Source of the DNA: CAVSMC01 sp963728935
GTDB lineage: Bacteria > Pseudomonadota > Gammaproteobacteria > Burkholderiales > Casimicrobiaceae
Direction of reading: 5' to 3'
DNA length: 64,000 bases
Assembly (NCBI GenBank): GCA_963728935.1
Contig: CAVSMC010000002.1
Location: 1-64,000 of the forward strand
Shown here: piece by piece, positions 53,377-63,302 of the stretch
Numbering within the stretch: the first letter of the stretch is position 1
Layout: each line of letters starts with the position of its first letter
Notes under the pieces: generated by a model
Seen by the model: only the letters and a program-made list of their open reading frames with translations
Database searches by the model: none
Told to the model about the DNA's origin: nothing
Made by a program: the position numbers and the translations under genes

Positions 53377-54250
53377 TGTCTCCAGCGCGCAAACCCAAGG
53401 CGGCTCACGGATTGGACGCGCGGTCGTCTACGGCCTGCTGATCCTGGCGTGTCTGTACTACCTGATGCCTTTGTTCGTGATGGTCGGTACTTCGCTCAAG
53501 ACGCTCGATGAGATCCGAGGCGGCAACCTGCTCGCGCTGCCGCAGCAGATCAGTCTCGACGCGTGGGCCAAGGCTTGGGGTTCCGCCTGCACCGGCGTGC
53601 ATTGCGAAGGCATGAGCGGCTACTTCATGAACTCGGTGCGCTTCGTGGTGCCGGCAGTCCTGATCTCGACGCTCATCGGCGCTTTCAACGGGTACGTGCT
53701 CACACAGTGGCGCTTCAAGGGCAGCGACCTCCTGTTTTCGCTGCTCATGATCGGGTGTTTCATCCCGTTTCAAGTGGTGCTATTGCCGATGGCGCAGACA
53801 TTGGGCGTGCTCGGCATCGCCAACTCCACCACCGGACTCGTATTCGTGCACGTGGTGTACGGGCTGGCGTTCACCACTTTGTTCTTCCGCAACTTCTACG
53901 TCACCGTGCCGGACGAACTGGTGAAAGCCGCGAGGATCGACGGTGCGGGCTTCGTGCGCATCTTCTGGCGCATCATCCTGCCGCTGTCGGTACCGATCAT
54001 CGTGGTGTCCGTCATCTGGCAGTTCACGCAGATCTGGAACGACTTCCTGTTCGGCGTCGTATTCTCCTCGGGTGAGCGGCAGCCGATCACGGTTGCGCTC
54101 AACAATCTGGTGAACACCTCCACCGGCGTCAAGGAATACAACGTCGACATGGCGGCCGCGATCATCGCGGCGCTGCCCACGCTGTTCGTCTATGTCGTGG
54201 CGGGCAAATATTTCGTGCGCGGGCTCACCGCTGGCGCGGTCAAGGGCTAA
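53369..54250 (+). CDS. gtsC: Sugar ABC transporter permease GtsC
   Basis: A 293-residue MalG-type permease with a GTG start inside the gtsB end. The EAA loop reads AGFVRIFWRIILPLSVPIIVV. C-terminal helices and the YFVRGLTAGAVKG end are typical for MalG relatives. Second half of the inner-membrane channel. Confidence 0.92.
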   Translation: MNDVSSAQTQGGSRIGRAVVYGLLILACLYYLMPLFVMVGTSLKTLDEIRGGNLLALPQQISLDAWAKAWGSACTGVHCEGMSGYFMNSVRFVVPAVLISTLIGAFNGYVLTQWRFKGSDLLFSLLMIGCFIPFQVVLLPMAQTLGVLGIANSTTGLVFVHVVYGLAFTTLFFRNFYVTVPDELVKAARIDGAGFVRIFWRIILPLSVPIIVVSVIWQFTQIWNDFLFGVVFSSGERQPITVALNNLVNTSTGVKEYNVDMAAAIIAALPTLFVYVVAGKYFVRGLTAGAVKG

Positions 54251-54265
54251 CTGCGGGAGACGGCC

Positions 54266-55378
54266 ATGGGTTCGCTTTGGGTTCGCAACGTGAAGAAGTC
54301 CTACGGACCGGTCGACATCCTCAAAGGTATCGACATCAAGATCGATTCCGGCGAGTTCCTCATCCTGGTGGGGCCCAGCGGTTGCGGCAAGTCGACGCTG
54401 CTCAACATGATCGCGGGCCTCGATTCCATCACCTCGGGAGAAATCTGCATCGACGACCGGGTGGTCAACGAACTGAGCCCGAAGGACAGGGACATCGCGA
54501 TGGTGTTCCAGTCCTACGCGCTGTACCCGAACATGACGGTGCGCAAGAACATCTCTTTCGGCCTCGAGATCCGCAAGGTACCGAAGACCGAACAGGACCG
54601 GATCGTCGACGACGTGGCACGCATCCTGCAGATGGGGCATCTGCTCGACCGCAAGCCTTCGCAGCTCTCCGGCGGACAGCGCCAGCGCGTCGCCATGGGC
54701 CGGGCGATCGCACGCAATCCGACGCTGTTCCTGTTCGACGAACCGCTGTCGAACCTCGACGCCAAGCTGCGCGTCGAGATGCGCACCGAGATCAAGCTAC
54801 TGCACCAGCGCGTGGGAAAGACCATCGTCTACGTCACGCACGACCAGATCGAGGCCATGACGTTGGGCGACAAGATCGCCGTCATGAAGGCCGGCGAGGT
54901 GCAACAGTTCGGCACGCCCCAGCAGGTGTATTCGGATCCGGTCAATTTGTTCGTCGCGGGCTTCATGGGCTCGCCCTCGATGAATTTCATCCCTACTCAA
55001 GTCGTGCCTCTGGGCGGCGGCCTGGGTGTGAAACTGGACACCGCGGGCAGCACGCTTGTCTTCCCCGTCGACGGTGCCGAGCCCGGGCTCAGCGCGTGGC
55101 AGGGCAAGGAGGTCACCATGGGCATTCGTCCCGAGAACATCACGCACAGGGACGAGTTCCGCGCCGACGAGCCGAGCCACTATGTCGCGCCGGCGAAAGT
55201 CGAGGTCACCGAGCCCACCGGTGCCGACACGTTGATCATGGTGCACATCAACGGCAAGGAGGTGGTCTGTCGAGTGCATCCGAACCACGCCAGGCCCCGC
55301 GGCCAGACGATGGACTTGATGTTCGACATGTCCAAGACGGTGTTTTTCGATCCGCAGACCGAGTTACGCCTCGCATAA
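54266..55378 (+). CDS. Sugar ABC transporter ATPase (MalK/UgpC type)
   Basis: A 370-residue ATPase. Walker A is GPSGCGKSTLLN, Q-loop VFQSYALYPNMTV, signature LSGGQRQRVAMGR, Walker B LFLFDEPLSNLDA and switch His in YVTHDQIEAM. The C-terminal OB-fold (TOBE) domain includes VTMGIRPENI. It energises GtsBC and lies 15 bp downstream of gtsC, completing the operon. Confidence 0.94.
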   Translation: MGSLWVRNVKKSYGPVDILKGIDIKIDSGEFLILVGPSGCGKSTLLNMIAGLDSITSGEICIDDRVVNELSPKDRDIAMVFQSYALYPNMTVRKNISFGLEIRKVPKTEQDRIVDDVARILQMGHLLDRKPSQLSGGQRQRVAMGRAIARNPTLFLFDEPLSNLDAKLRVEMRTEIKLLHQRVGKTIVYVTHDQIEAMTLGDKIAVMKAGEVQQFGTPQQVYSDPVNLFVAGFMGSPSMNFIPTQVVPLGGGLGVKLDTAGSTLVFPVDGAEPGLSAWQGKEVTMGIRPENITHRDEFRADEPSHYVAPAKVEVTEPTGADTLIMVHINGKEVVCRVHPNHARPRGQTMDLMFDMSKTVFFDPQTELRLA

Positions 55379-55392
55379 GTCGAAGTCCGCCG

Positions 55393-56544
55393 TCATCCTT
55401 CTTTCCACATCGCGATCATCGCGGCGAAAAGCTCGGGGTCGTCCCAGGGCGCATCAACGGGAAATTCGGCCAGATAGCGGCTGGACGGATCACGCAGCCA
55501 TTCGCGCGGGAAGACTACGACTATCCCTCCGTCGCCTCCGTCCGTTTTCGGAGCGTTTGCGGGCGGCTTGCCATCCAGCGCGTCGAACAGTGCGCGCCCG
55601 AGATCCTGACCTACCCTTTCGCCCAGATGCATGTGCGTCACGATCCGACGATTGATCTCCAACAGATAGGCTGCGCCGGTGCGATCGTCGATGACGAACT
55701 GGACATTGAAGAACCCGTCCATGCCGAAGCTGCGGCAGAGCGTCTGCGCAAGTTCAAGCGTCTCGGGTGAACGGACGAAGCGCACCACCGCAGTCTGGCC
55801 TTTGACCGCTGTCGTGGCGACGTGCCGTTCCCAACCGAAGCTCGCGAGCGGTACTCCCCGCAGCGCAACCAGAGCCTGCGATTGGTAAGTGCCGGAAATG
55901 AACGCCTGCACGAGTAAGCGAGGCTCCCGGCTTTCCTCGAGGTCGAGCTGATCCGGCTGGAACAAGCGTTGCGCGGCGTCGATGAGCTCCTGCCGCGTCG
56001 ACACGACGGCCACGCCCTGCCCGGCGAAACCGAAGCGCCGCTTGAGAACAACCGGGTAGCCGAGGGTGCCCGCATGGGTGATCGCGTCCTCCGCGCGGCC
56101 CGCGATCGCGTACGGCGGCACGGGAACACCGAATGTTTCGGCTGCGGCGGGCAACAGCGTCTTGTCGATGCTGGCGGCGTAATAGCGCGGATCGCCCAGC
56201 GATTTCCTTATCAGCGCGACGAGCCGCGCTTGCAGCGACCTGTCCAAACCACGCGGCGGGTCGTGGACGAGCGTAAACAGCAGGCGAAGCGTCATCTCGT
56301 CGCACGGCACGAGCAGGTCCGGCGAGATCCTGTCGATCATCTGAATCAGCGTCGACAGCCATTCCATCGCCGTTGCGGTCGCTGAAAGAAACGCAATGCG
56401 CGACACGAAGCGTGACTTCGCCGCGAGCGAGTCCTTGGGCGCGAGCAATGCAACGTCGAAACCGGCGCGCGCGAGCACGCGCGGCATCCGCGCAGTTCCG
56501 AGCCAACGGCTCGCGGTGGACACCAACAACACGCTTGGTTTCAT
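55393..56544 (-). CDS. ATP-grasp family enzyme
   Basis: A 383-residue protein. A Rossmann-like N-terminal domain (SVLLVSTASRWLGTARMPRVLARAG) precedes an ATP-grasp fold with GYPVVLKRRFGFAGQGV, and FFNVQFVIDDRTGAAYLLEINRR for metal binding. Such enzymes ligate a carboxylate to an amine or thiol using ATP. It resembles carbamoyl-phosphate-synthase-like or biotin-carboxylase-like grasp proteins of unknown substrate. It is convergent with the sugar importer operon. Confidence 0.8.
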   Translation of the reverse strand: MKPSVLLVSTASRWLGTARMPRVLARAGFDVALLAPKDSLAAKSRFVSRIAFLSATATAMEWLSTLIQMIDRISPDLLVPCDEMTLRLLFTLVHDPPRGLDRSLQARLVALIRKSLGDPRYYAASIDKTLLPAAAETFGVPVPPYAIAGRAEDAITHAGTLGYPVVLKRRFGFAGQGVAVVSTRQELIDAAQRLFQPDQLDLEESREPRLLVQAFISGTYQSQALVALRGVPLASFGWERHVATTAVKGQTAVVRFVRSPETLELAQTLCRSFGMDGFFNVQFVIDDRTGAAYLLEINRRIVTHMHLGERVGQDLGRALFDALDGKPPANAPKTDGGDGGIVVVFPREWLRDPSSRYLAEFPVDAPWDDPELFAAMIAMWKEG

Positions 56545-56622
56545 GGCGTCACCCGCCCGCGCCGGCCCTTTGCGCGCGGCCACGGACGCCTACGCCGCAG
56601 CAGCGCACCGCGCGTCCGTGCC

Positions 56623-57642
56623 TCATTCGGTCGCGGGCCCCATGGCGCGAACGACTTCCGCCCATCGCTGGACATCCGCGTCGAGTGCCTCGGCACACTG
56701 CTCCGGCGTATTGCCCAGCGGCTCCATACCCATCGTTGCCAGTTGCCGTCGCACTTCGGGAAGGCCGACCGTGCGAACGAGTTCGACGTACAGGCGCGTG
56801 ATGATGGTGCGCGGCGTGTTCGCCGGAGCGAAGACGCCATGCCACGTCGTAATTTCGAAGTCGGGATAGCCGGCCTCGGCAACGGTTTGCAGGTCCGGAA
56901 ACTCCAACATCCGGTGGTCGCTCGTTACCGCCAATCCCCGCAATTGCCCGCCGTGAATGAGCGCCGCCACGGTGCCGAGATGTGTGAAGAGCACGGGCAC
57001 TTCACCCGAGAGCACGTCCTTCACCGCCACCGAAGTTCCCGCATAGGGCACATGGACGAGGCTGACGCCTGCGCGCTGAAATAGCATTACCGCCGCCATG
57101 TGCGAACTGGACCCGGCGCCGCCGCTCGCAAACGAGAGCGTTCCCGGAGCGCTTCGCGCCCGCGCGATCAAGTCCGCTAACGTGTCGACGCCCAGCGTCG
57201 GCGTGACCGCGACAACGATCGGGAGGCGCGCGAGCATGGTCACGGGTGCGAACATCTTTCGCAGATCGAGCGGATGCGTTCCCTGACGCGCCGGAGCGAT
57301 CGCGTTCGCGCCGTTGTTGGCGAGCAGCAACGTGTAGCCGTCCGGCGCGGCGCCGGCCACGCGCTTGACGGCGATCTCGCCGGCCGCACCGGGTCGGGGA
57401 TCGATCACGACCGGCTGCCCCAGCGCTTGTTCGAGGCGCGCGGCAATCACACGCGCGAGGAGGTCGCTGGTGCCTCCGACTGTCGATGGAAGCACCAAAT
57501 GGATGGGACGATTCGGATACCGTCCGTCATCGGCTGCATGCACCAGACGGCTGAACCATGGACTGGTCGCGATCGCGCATGCAAGGAGTCTGCGCTGACG
57601 GAAAGTATCTCGACTTCTCGGACTGATTCGAATAGCAGGCAT
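56623..57642 (-). CDS. Tripartite tricarboxylate transporter (Bug) substrate-binding protein
   Basis: A 339-residue Bug-family periplasmic receptor. After the signal it shows YPNRPIHLVLPSTVGGTSDLLARV, PVVIDPRPGAAGEIAVKRVA and the C-terminal WHGVFAPANTPRTIITRL. Bug receptors bind carboxylates and are expanded in Burkholderiales. No TctA/TctB membrane genes are adjacent, as is common for orphan Bug genes. The start is chosen at ATG 57642 (MPAIRISPRS); ATG 57681 would add 13 residues. Confidence 0.9.
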   Translation of the reverse strand: MPAIRISPRSRDTFRQRRLLACAIATSPWFSRLVHAADDGRYPNRPIHLVLPSTVGGTSDLLARVIAARLEQALGQPVVIDPRPGAAGEIAVKRVAGAAPDGYTLLLANNGANAIAPARQGTHPLDLRKMFAPVTMLARLPIVVAVTPTLGVDTLADLIARARSAPGTLSFASGGAGSSSHMAAVMLFQRAGVSLVHVPYAGTSVAVKDVLSGEVPVLFTHLGTVAALIHGGQLRGLAVTSDHRMLEFPDLQTVAEAGYPDFEITTWHGVFAPANTPRTIITRLYVELVRTVGLPEVRRQLATMGMEPLGNTPEQCAEALDADVQRWAEVVRAMGPATE

Positions 57643-57885
57643 GACTTTAGCGTCGGTTTCGCCTGGAGCGCGCATCAACACGCAAGCGCGGCGGCGTTCT
57701 TCTTTCTACTACCGTCGGATGGGGTATTCTAGCCGAGATCTCGTTGCCAGTCGCCGGCGTTGCCACCGCCCTTTATCCTGCGAGCCCAAGCGGTCGAAGC
57801 GCTGGACGTGCGGAGGTTCAACGACTGTCGAACGATGCGAATGACGAGCCTCGTTAAACAACACCATCCGCTACAGGAGCCTGCT

Positions 57886-58764
57886 ATGACCTATCGCTGC
57901 TTCAACGTCGAGATCGCCGACAACATCGCCCATGTTCAGCTCAAGCGCGGCGACGAACTCAACACGTTGGTGCCGGAATTCTGGAGTGAGCTGCCGCAGA
58001 TCGTGCGTGATATCGATGACAATGCCAAGGCGCGCGTCATCGTGATCTCCTCGACCGGCAAGCACTTTTCCGCCGGCATGCACCTGTCGGCTTTCGCTAG
58101 AGACGGTTCCGTCACCGACTCCGCTGCGCCTTCGACCGAGGAGCGTGGCCGCCTGCGCGCGAATGTGCGCCGCGGAGTCCTCGATATCCAGGAGACCTTC
58201 AACGTCATCGAACGCGCACGCATGCCGGTGCTAATGGCGATCCAAGGGGGTTGCGTTGGTGGCGCGGTTGACTTCGCCTGCGCCTGCGACTGCCGTTATG
58301 CCACTGTGGACGCGTTCTTCGTCATTCAGGAAATCAACATCGGCATGACGGCAGATATCGGCACGTTCCCTAGGCTGTGCCTTCTGATGCCCCAGGGCAT
58401 GGTCCGTGAGCTTGCTTACACCGGCCGCCGTCTACCGGCGCAGAAGGCGCTGGACCTTGGCCTCGTCAACGCCGTGTTTCGGACGCAGGAAGAGATGCTC
58501 GATCAGGTGATGGGCATTGCGCAGGATATCGTCGAGAAATCGCCGCTCGCCGTGTACGGCTCAAAGGTGATGATCAACTACGCGCGCGATCATTCGATCG
58601 CCGACGGGCTTGACTACATCGCGACGTGGCAAGCCGGCATGTTCAATCCGGAATCGGACGTCGCGGAGAGCCTCAGGGCGAAAGCCGAGCAACGCGAAGC
58701 AATATTCGCCGACCTGTTGCCGGTGAGGAACGTGTTCGGTCCTCGGCCGCAACCGGCACCGTGA
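57886..58764 (+). CDS. Crotonase, dienoyl-CoA isomerase-like
   Basis: A 292-residue enoyl-CoA hydratase/isomerase-fold enzyme starting at ATG 57886 behind AGGAG. Oxyanion-hole segments are GKHFSAGMHLSAF and QGGCVGGAVDFACACD. The acidic positions in FFVIQEINIGMTADIGTFPRL match delta3,5-delta2,4-dienoyl-CoA isomerases (ECH1 type), so fatty-acid beta-oxidation is likely. Soluble, cytoplasmic. Confidence 0.88.
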   Translation: MTYRCFNVEIADNIAHVQLKRGDELNTLVPEFWSELPQIVRDIDDNAKARVIVISSTGKHFSAGMHLSAFARDGSVTDSAAPSTEERGRLRANVRRGVLDIQETFNVIERARMPVLMAIQGGCVGGAVDFACACDCRYATVDAFFVIQEINIGMTADIGTFPRLCLLMPQGMVRELAYTGRRLPAQKALDLGLVNAVFRTQEEMLDQVMGIAQDIVEKSPLAVYGSKVMINYARDHSIADGLDYIATWQAGMFNPESDVAESLRAKAEQREAIFADLLPVRNVFGPRPQPAP

Positions 58765-59070
58765 TATGGGCGCGCCTCGCCAATCTCTTGCTGCAGGCGG
58801 CGCCCGGATCCACGATCATCGCCACCAGTCGCGAGCCTCTGCAAGTTCCGGGCGAGCAGGCATATCCGTTGCCGACGCTGTCGTCGCTCGATCCCATGGC
58901 GAGCCACGGATCGATGACGAACTCGGAAGCAGTGCGGCTCTTCATCGAGCGGGCGCAGCGCCGATCGAACAGATCAATGCTCGTCTGAGCGACCGCTTCG
59001 AGCTGCTTGCCGGCGGCAGTCGCACGTCGCTTTCGCGCCACCGATTGCAACGTCTGCGGCCATGCTTGTG
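58765..59070 (+). pseudogene. Remnant of a large ATPase/LuxR-type regulator
   Basis: One frame encodes LLLQAAPGSTIIATSREPLQVPGEQAYPLP and SEAVRLFIERAQ. Another, slightly downstream, encodes INARLSDRFELLAGGSRTSLSRHRL. Both are characteristic of NB-ARC/AfsR-like ATPases with LuxR domains, but in a normal protein they lie farther apart and in one frame. This is a deleted, frameshifted leftover. Confidence 0.6.
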
Positions 59071-59469
59071 ACTTGCATGGCCTCGCGCGCTGCGAATTGA
59101 GCTCAAAGATCTACGGAGACCTCAACGCTCACCACGTCGCTCGCGCGGGGCGTCAAAGCCTACTCTCGAAGCCCCGCACTTCGCTGATCTTCGCCATGTC
59201 TTGTCTCAAGCTTGCGCGATGCGCAGCAGGTTGGTCGCGCCCTGCGACCGTCGCATAACGTCGATCGCTGTCATGCAATTGCGCATGCCCTGCCCATCGG
59301 CCGATGCGCCATTGCCGTCTTCTCCCCGCTTGGCGACCTTCTTGATCGCCGCTTGCAACTCTTCGCCGTAACAGGAGTCATCCAAGGACCCGCTGCACGG
59401 CGCCAGGCGCGACGCGATCCGCGACCGCGGGCGTGCGCGACGCGCGATGGCACGCATCGGAGTCCTTCG
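59071..59469. other. Intergenic region before the epoxide hydrolase
   Basis: About 400 bp with no supported gene. The plus-strand frame upstream of ATG 59470 lacks a start with a ribosome binding site and shows no domain. Confidence 0.4.
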
Positions 59470-60627
59470 ATGATCGAACCGTTTCGAATCGCGACGCCGA
59501 GCGGCGTCCTCGAAGATCTCGCCGCACGCCTTCGCGCCACGCGCCTACCCTGCAGCGGCGACGACGACTGGACCGGCGGCATGAGCCCGGCCTATTTGCG
59601 GGAGCTGGTCTCGTACTGGACCGACAGGTTCGATTGGCGGGCCCAAGAATCGCTTCTCAATCGATTTCAACATTTTCGCGTCGAGGTCGACGGCACTCGG
59701 ATACATCTCATCCACGAGAAGGGTCGAGGCCCGTCGCCGATGCCGCTTCTCCGCACGCACGGCTACCCGGACTCGTTCTATCGCTTCCACAAGCTCATTC
59801 CGCTGTTGGCCGATCCCGCCGCGCACGGCGCAGACGCTGCCGACGCGTTCGACGTCGTCGTGCCGAGCCTGCCCGGCTACGCCTATTCGGAGCCTCGCGA
59901 GCGCGCCGGTGGCCTGTTCGGATTCGGCGATTTGTGGCACAAGCTGATGACCGAGCAACTCGGGTACGACACGTTCGGCGCTCATGGCGGCGACTGGGGA
60001 AGCACGGTCACCGAGCACCTTGCGCGAAGTCATTCGGCGTCGCTGATCGGGATCCATCTGACGGACGTCCCGTTCTGGCATATCTTTCAAAAGCCGAAGG
60101 ACGTCACGCCCGCGGAGCTGGCGTACCTCGACCACAACGAACGCTGGCAGAAGGAGTCAGGCGCGTACGCGATGATTCAGGGAACGCGGCCGCGTACCGC
60201 CGCCGTCGGTCTCAACGATTCGCCGGCCGGGCTCGCCGCGTGGATCGTCGAGAAGTTCCACGAGTGGAGCGATTGCGGCGGCGATATCGAGAACCGCTAT
60301 TCGAAGGACGAGCTTCTCACGAACGTGATGATCTACTGGACGACGCAGACGATCGAATCTTCGTTCCAGCCTTATCGCGATGTCGTGAATGCCGGCGGCG
60401 TGCGGTGGATGACCGAAGCGGCGAAGCAATGGATCGGCTCATCGAAGACGCCTGCCGGCTTCGCGATCTTTCCTCGGGACATCTCGACGCCGCCACGCGA
60501 ATGGGCCGAGCGCTTCTTCAATGTGACGCGCTGGACCGAAATGCCGAGCGGCGGACACTTCGCGGCGCTCGAAGAGCCGCAGCGTCTCGCCGAGGAACTG
60601 CGCGCGTTCTATCGCCCGCTGCGCTAG
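59470..60627 (+). CDS. Epoxide hydrolase, alpha/beta-hydrolase fold
   Basis: A 385-residue epoxide hydrolase with the N-terminal EHN domain (PFRIATPSGVLEDLAARLRATRLP). Further parts are LLRTHGYPDSFYRF (oxyanion HGxP), the nucleophile Asp in FGAHGGDWGSTV, and the catalytic His in PSGGHFAALEEP. It opens epoxides to diols. Similar proteins are frequent in soil proteobacteria. ATG 59470 is followed by the expected N-terminal EHN start. Confidence 0.92.
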   Translation: MIEPFRIATPSGVLEDLAARLRATRLPCSGDDDWTGGMSPAYLRELVSYWTDRFDWRAQESLLNRFQHFRVEVDGTRIHLIHEKGRGPSPMPLLRTHGYPDSFYRFHKLIPLLADPAAHGADAADAFDVVVPSLPGYAYSEPRERAGGLFGFGDLWHKLMTEQLGYDTFGAHGGDWGSTVTEHLARSHSASLIGIHLTDVPFWHIFQKPKDVTPAELAYLDHNERWQKESGAYAMIQGTRPRTAAVGLNDSPAGLAAWIVEKFHEWSDCGGDIENRYSKDELLTNVMIYWTTQTIESSFQPYRDVVNAGGVRWMTEAAKQWIGSSKTPAGFAIFPRDISTPPREWAERFFNVTRWTEMPSGGHFAALEEPQRLAEELRAFYRPLR

Positions 60628-60858
60628 CGGAAGACATGGGCACGCGAGTCGGCACGGAAGCAAGGTCCGCTCAGGGCTGGGCGCGGTGTCGCGCCACGCC
60701 GCGGAAGAGGTGCTTGCTCGGCTCGGCGTTGCGCGCCATCCCCGTTCAGCGGCGGCGCGCAAGTGCCGCCCGCTGCAAACACACGGTTACAAATTCGATC
60801 ATCTGCCGCGAGCGGTCCGCGCATAATCAGAATGTCTTCGGAAACGGTGGGTCGTAGC

Positions 60859-62091
60859 ATGCGTCGTTTGCTGGTCGGGTTGTTCGCGTTGATTGTGCTG
60901 GTCCTCCCGCTGGCCGGAGCACAGACGCCGACTGGGCAAGGCTATAGCCAGGACGAGCTGGATCAGCTGCTTGCGCCGATCGCGCTCTACCCCGACGAGT
61001 TGCTGATGCAGGTGTTGATCGCCGCTACGTACCCGCTCGAAGTCGTCGAGGCCGGCCGCTTCGTTCAACAGAATCCGAACCTGCGCGGCGACGCGCTCGA
61101 TCAGGCGCTGGCGGAGAAGAACTGGGATCCCAGTGTCCAGTCGCTGGCGGCGTTTCCGCAGGTGCTGGCGATGATGAGCGACAAGCTCGAGTGGACGCAG
61201 CGGCTGGGTGATGCGTTTCTCGTCGACCAACAACGCGTGATGGACACCGCGCAGGCGTTGCGCCGCAGAGCCGAGGCCGCGGGCAATCTGCGATCGACAC
61301 CCCAGCAGTCCGTGATCGATCAGTCGGACCAGATCGTCATCGAGCCGGCACAGCCCGACGTGGTCTACGTGCCCGTCTACGACCCGCTGATCGTCTACGG
61401 TCCGTGGTGGGCGCCGGCTTACCCGCCGTGGTATTGGTACCCACCGCCGATTTATGGCTACCCGGTCGGAGTGGTCATCACGTCTGGGATCTTCTTCGGC
61501 AGCGCGTGGCGGGTCTCGCATCATCATTGGAGCTGGGCGCACGCGGATTGGCGCGGGCATCACGTCAACGTCGACGTCAGCAACAACCGCTTCTGGAGCC
61601 GCCCCGGGCGTCCGACACCGCACCCGGGCGGGAATTGGCAACACGTGCCCGAGCACCGAAGGGGCGTCGCGTACCCCAACGCGTCCACGCGCGATCACTA
61701 TCGGAGCGTGGATCCCAACGCCGTGCGCGCGCGTCAAGACTTCCGTGGTTACGATTTGCCGCGACCAGATCGGAACGTCCAACGGCCGAGTCGCAGTGTG
61801 GATCGACCAGCACCAAATCATGTGCAGCCCGCGCCTCAGGCGGCACGGCCATCACCACCGCCACGCGCCGTGGGTCCCACATTCGACCCCGGGCTTTCGC
61901 GCCAACAGGCACAGATGAACGCGCAGCGTGGCTTGCACAGCAGGGAATCGATCGGAACCGCCCCTCCGCCTGCGAGCCGCGCGCCCTTCCCTGTGCCTCC
62001 GCCGCGAGGCCGCGCGCCCGCCGTTGCGCCGGCGCCGCAGGGCCGTGCGCCCTCTGCACCCCCGCCGCAGGGCGGCGGGCGCCTGCGTTGA
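60859..62091 (+). CDS. DUF3300 protein
   Basis: A 410-residue exported protein with a hydrophobic signal (LLVGLFALIVLVLPLAGA). The DUF3300 domain reads LAPIALYPDELLMQVLIAATYPLEVVEA and ends with PDVVYVPVYDPLIVYGPWW. After about residue 220 it is Pro/Arg/Gln-rich and of low complexity (PPPRGRAPAVAPAPQGRAPS). Function unknown; it is paired with DUF2950 downstream. ATG 60832 is an alternative start. Confidence 0.88.
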   Translation: MRRLLVGLFALIVLVLPLAGAQTPTGQGYSQDELDQLLAPIALYPDELLMQVLIAATYPLEVVEAGRFVQQNPNLRGDALDQALAEKNWDPSVQSLAAFPQVLAMMSDKLEWTQRLGDAFLVDQQRVMDTAQALRRRAEAAGNLRSTPQQSVIDQSDQIVIEPAQPDVVYVPVYDPLIVYGPWWAPAYPPWYWYPPPIYGYPVGVVITSGIFFGSAWRVSHHHWSWAHADWRGHHVNVDVSNNRFWSRPGRPTPHPGGNWQHVPEHRRGVAYPNASTRDHYRSVDPNAVRARQDFRGYDLPRPDRNVQRPSRSVDRPAPNHVQPAPQAARPSPPPRAVGPTFDPGLSRQQAQMNAQRGLHSRESIGTAPPPASRAPFPVPPPRGRAPAVAPAPQGRAPSAPPPQGGGRLR

Positions 62092-62124
62092 CCCAACGCG
62101 AATGATCCGATACGAGAGGCGACG

Positions 62125-63084
62125 ATGACGATTGCTTATCACGGGCGGACTGTCCTGGCCATTGCGTTCGGCTGTCTTGTCGGCGTGTTTGCGCCACCGG
62201 CCGCTGCAGGCGATGCGACCGCGAACGCGCACCGCACTCTCCAGGAGAGCTTTGCGTCACCCGATGATGCGGTCCAGTCACTGGTAGCGGCGATTCGCTC
62301 TGGTGACACAAGGCGAATTCATCAGGTGCTCGGCCCGAATAGTGGCAAGCTGATCCGCTCTGGCGATCCGGTGGCCGACGAGCAGTCACGCGCCCGCTTT
62401 GTCGCCGCCTACGATAAGCGGTCGAAGATCGATGCGGATGGCGATGCGAAGGCCACGCTTCTCATCGGCGACAAGGATTGGCCGTTCCCTTTTCCGCTGG
62501 TGAAGAGCGCCGACGGATGGAAGTTCGATGCCAAGTCCGGCGCGGATGAAATTCTCAACCGGCGCATCGGCCGCAACGAGCTTGCCGCGATCCAGGTGTG
62601 TCTCGCGTACGTGGATGCGCAGCGAGAATACGCGTTGACCGAGGGTAATAGCGACGGCCTGCACCAGTACGCGATGAAACTCGTCAGCACGAGCGGCAAG
62701 AAGGATGGCCTGTACTGGCGGACGGCTGAAGGACAACCGCTCAGTCCACTCGGGCCGCTCGCCGCGAAAGCAAAGGCGGAGGGCTACGGCAAGCGCGAAA
62801 ACGCGGCAAACGAGCCGTACCACGGCTACTTCTACCGGATCCTGATCGCCCAAGGCAGCGACGCGCCAGGGGGTGCCTACAGCTATCTCGTCGACGGAAA
62901 GATGATCGGCGGCTTTGCGCTGGTGGCCTATCCGGCTCGCTGGGGAGCATCGGGCGTGATGACGTTCATCGTCGACCACGACGGCGTCGTCTATCAAAAG
63001 AATCTGGGCAAGACAACCGCAGCGCTCGCGTTGGCAATGACAACCTTCAATCCGGATCACACCTGGTCGAAGGTCGAACAGTAG
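62125..63084 (+). CDS. DUF2950 protein
   Basis: A 319-residue exported protein (signal VLAIAFGCLVGVFAPPAAAG) of the DUF2950 family. Typical parts are FASPDDAVQSLVAAIRSGD, WPFPFPLVKSADGWKFDAKSG and HGYFYRILIAQGSDAPGGAY. DUF3300 and DUF2950 genes recur side by side in proteobacteria, and the 33-bp gap supports an operon. Role unknown. Confidence 0.9.
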   Translation: MTIAYHGRTVLAIAFGCLVGVFAPPAAAGDATANAHRTLQESFASPDDAVQSLVAAIRSGDTRRIHQVLGPNSGKLIRSGDPVADEQSRARFVAAYDKRSKIDADGDAKATLLIGDKDWPFPFPLVKSADGWKFDAKSGADEILNRRIGRNELAAIQVCLAYVDAQREYALTEGNSDGLHQYAMKLVSTSGKKDGLYWRTAEGQPLSPLGPLAAKAKAEGYGKRENAANEPYHGYFYRILIAQGSDAPGGAYSYLVDGKMIGGFALVAYPARWGASGVMTFIVDHDGVVYQKNLGKTTAALALAMTTFNPDHTWSKVEQ

Positions 63085-63302
63085 GACAGCACACCTCGAG
63101 CGCGGTCTGGGCGGCTGCGGCGCGCCCGATGGATCGTACCGGCGGACTCGACTGCTCGATCGACGTTGCGAGCTTGATTGCCGAAGTGTTCCCGAGAGAT
63201 GGACGACAGATCATTCCGGAGGCGTGGGTAACACTCCTGCACTTTGCGGAGGCGCAAGGTTCCTTGGCAGGAGTCGATCGATGGCGGCCGCTTTCCAGGC
63301 GT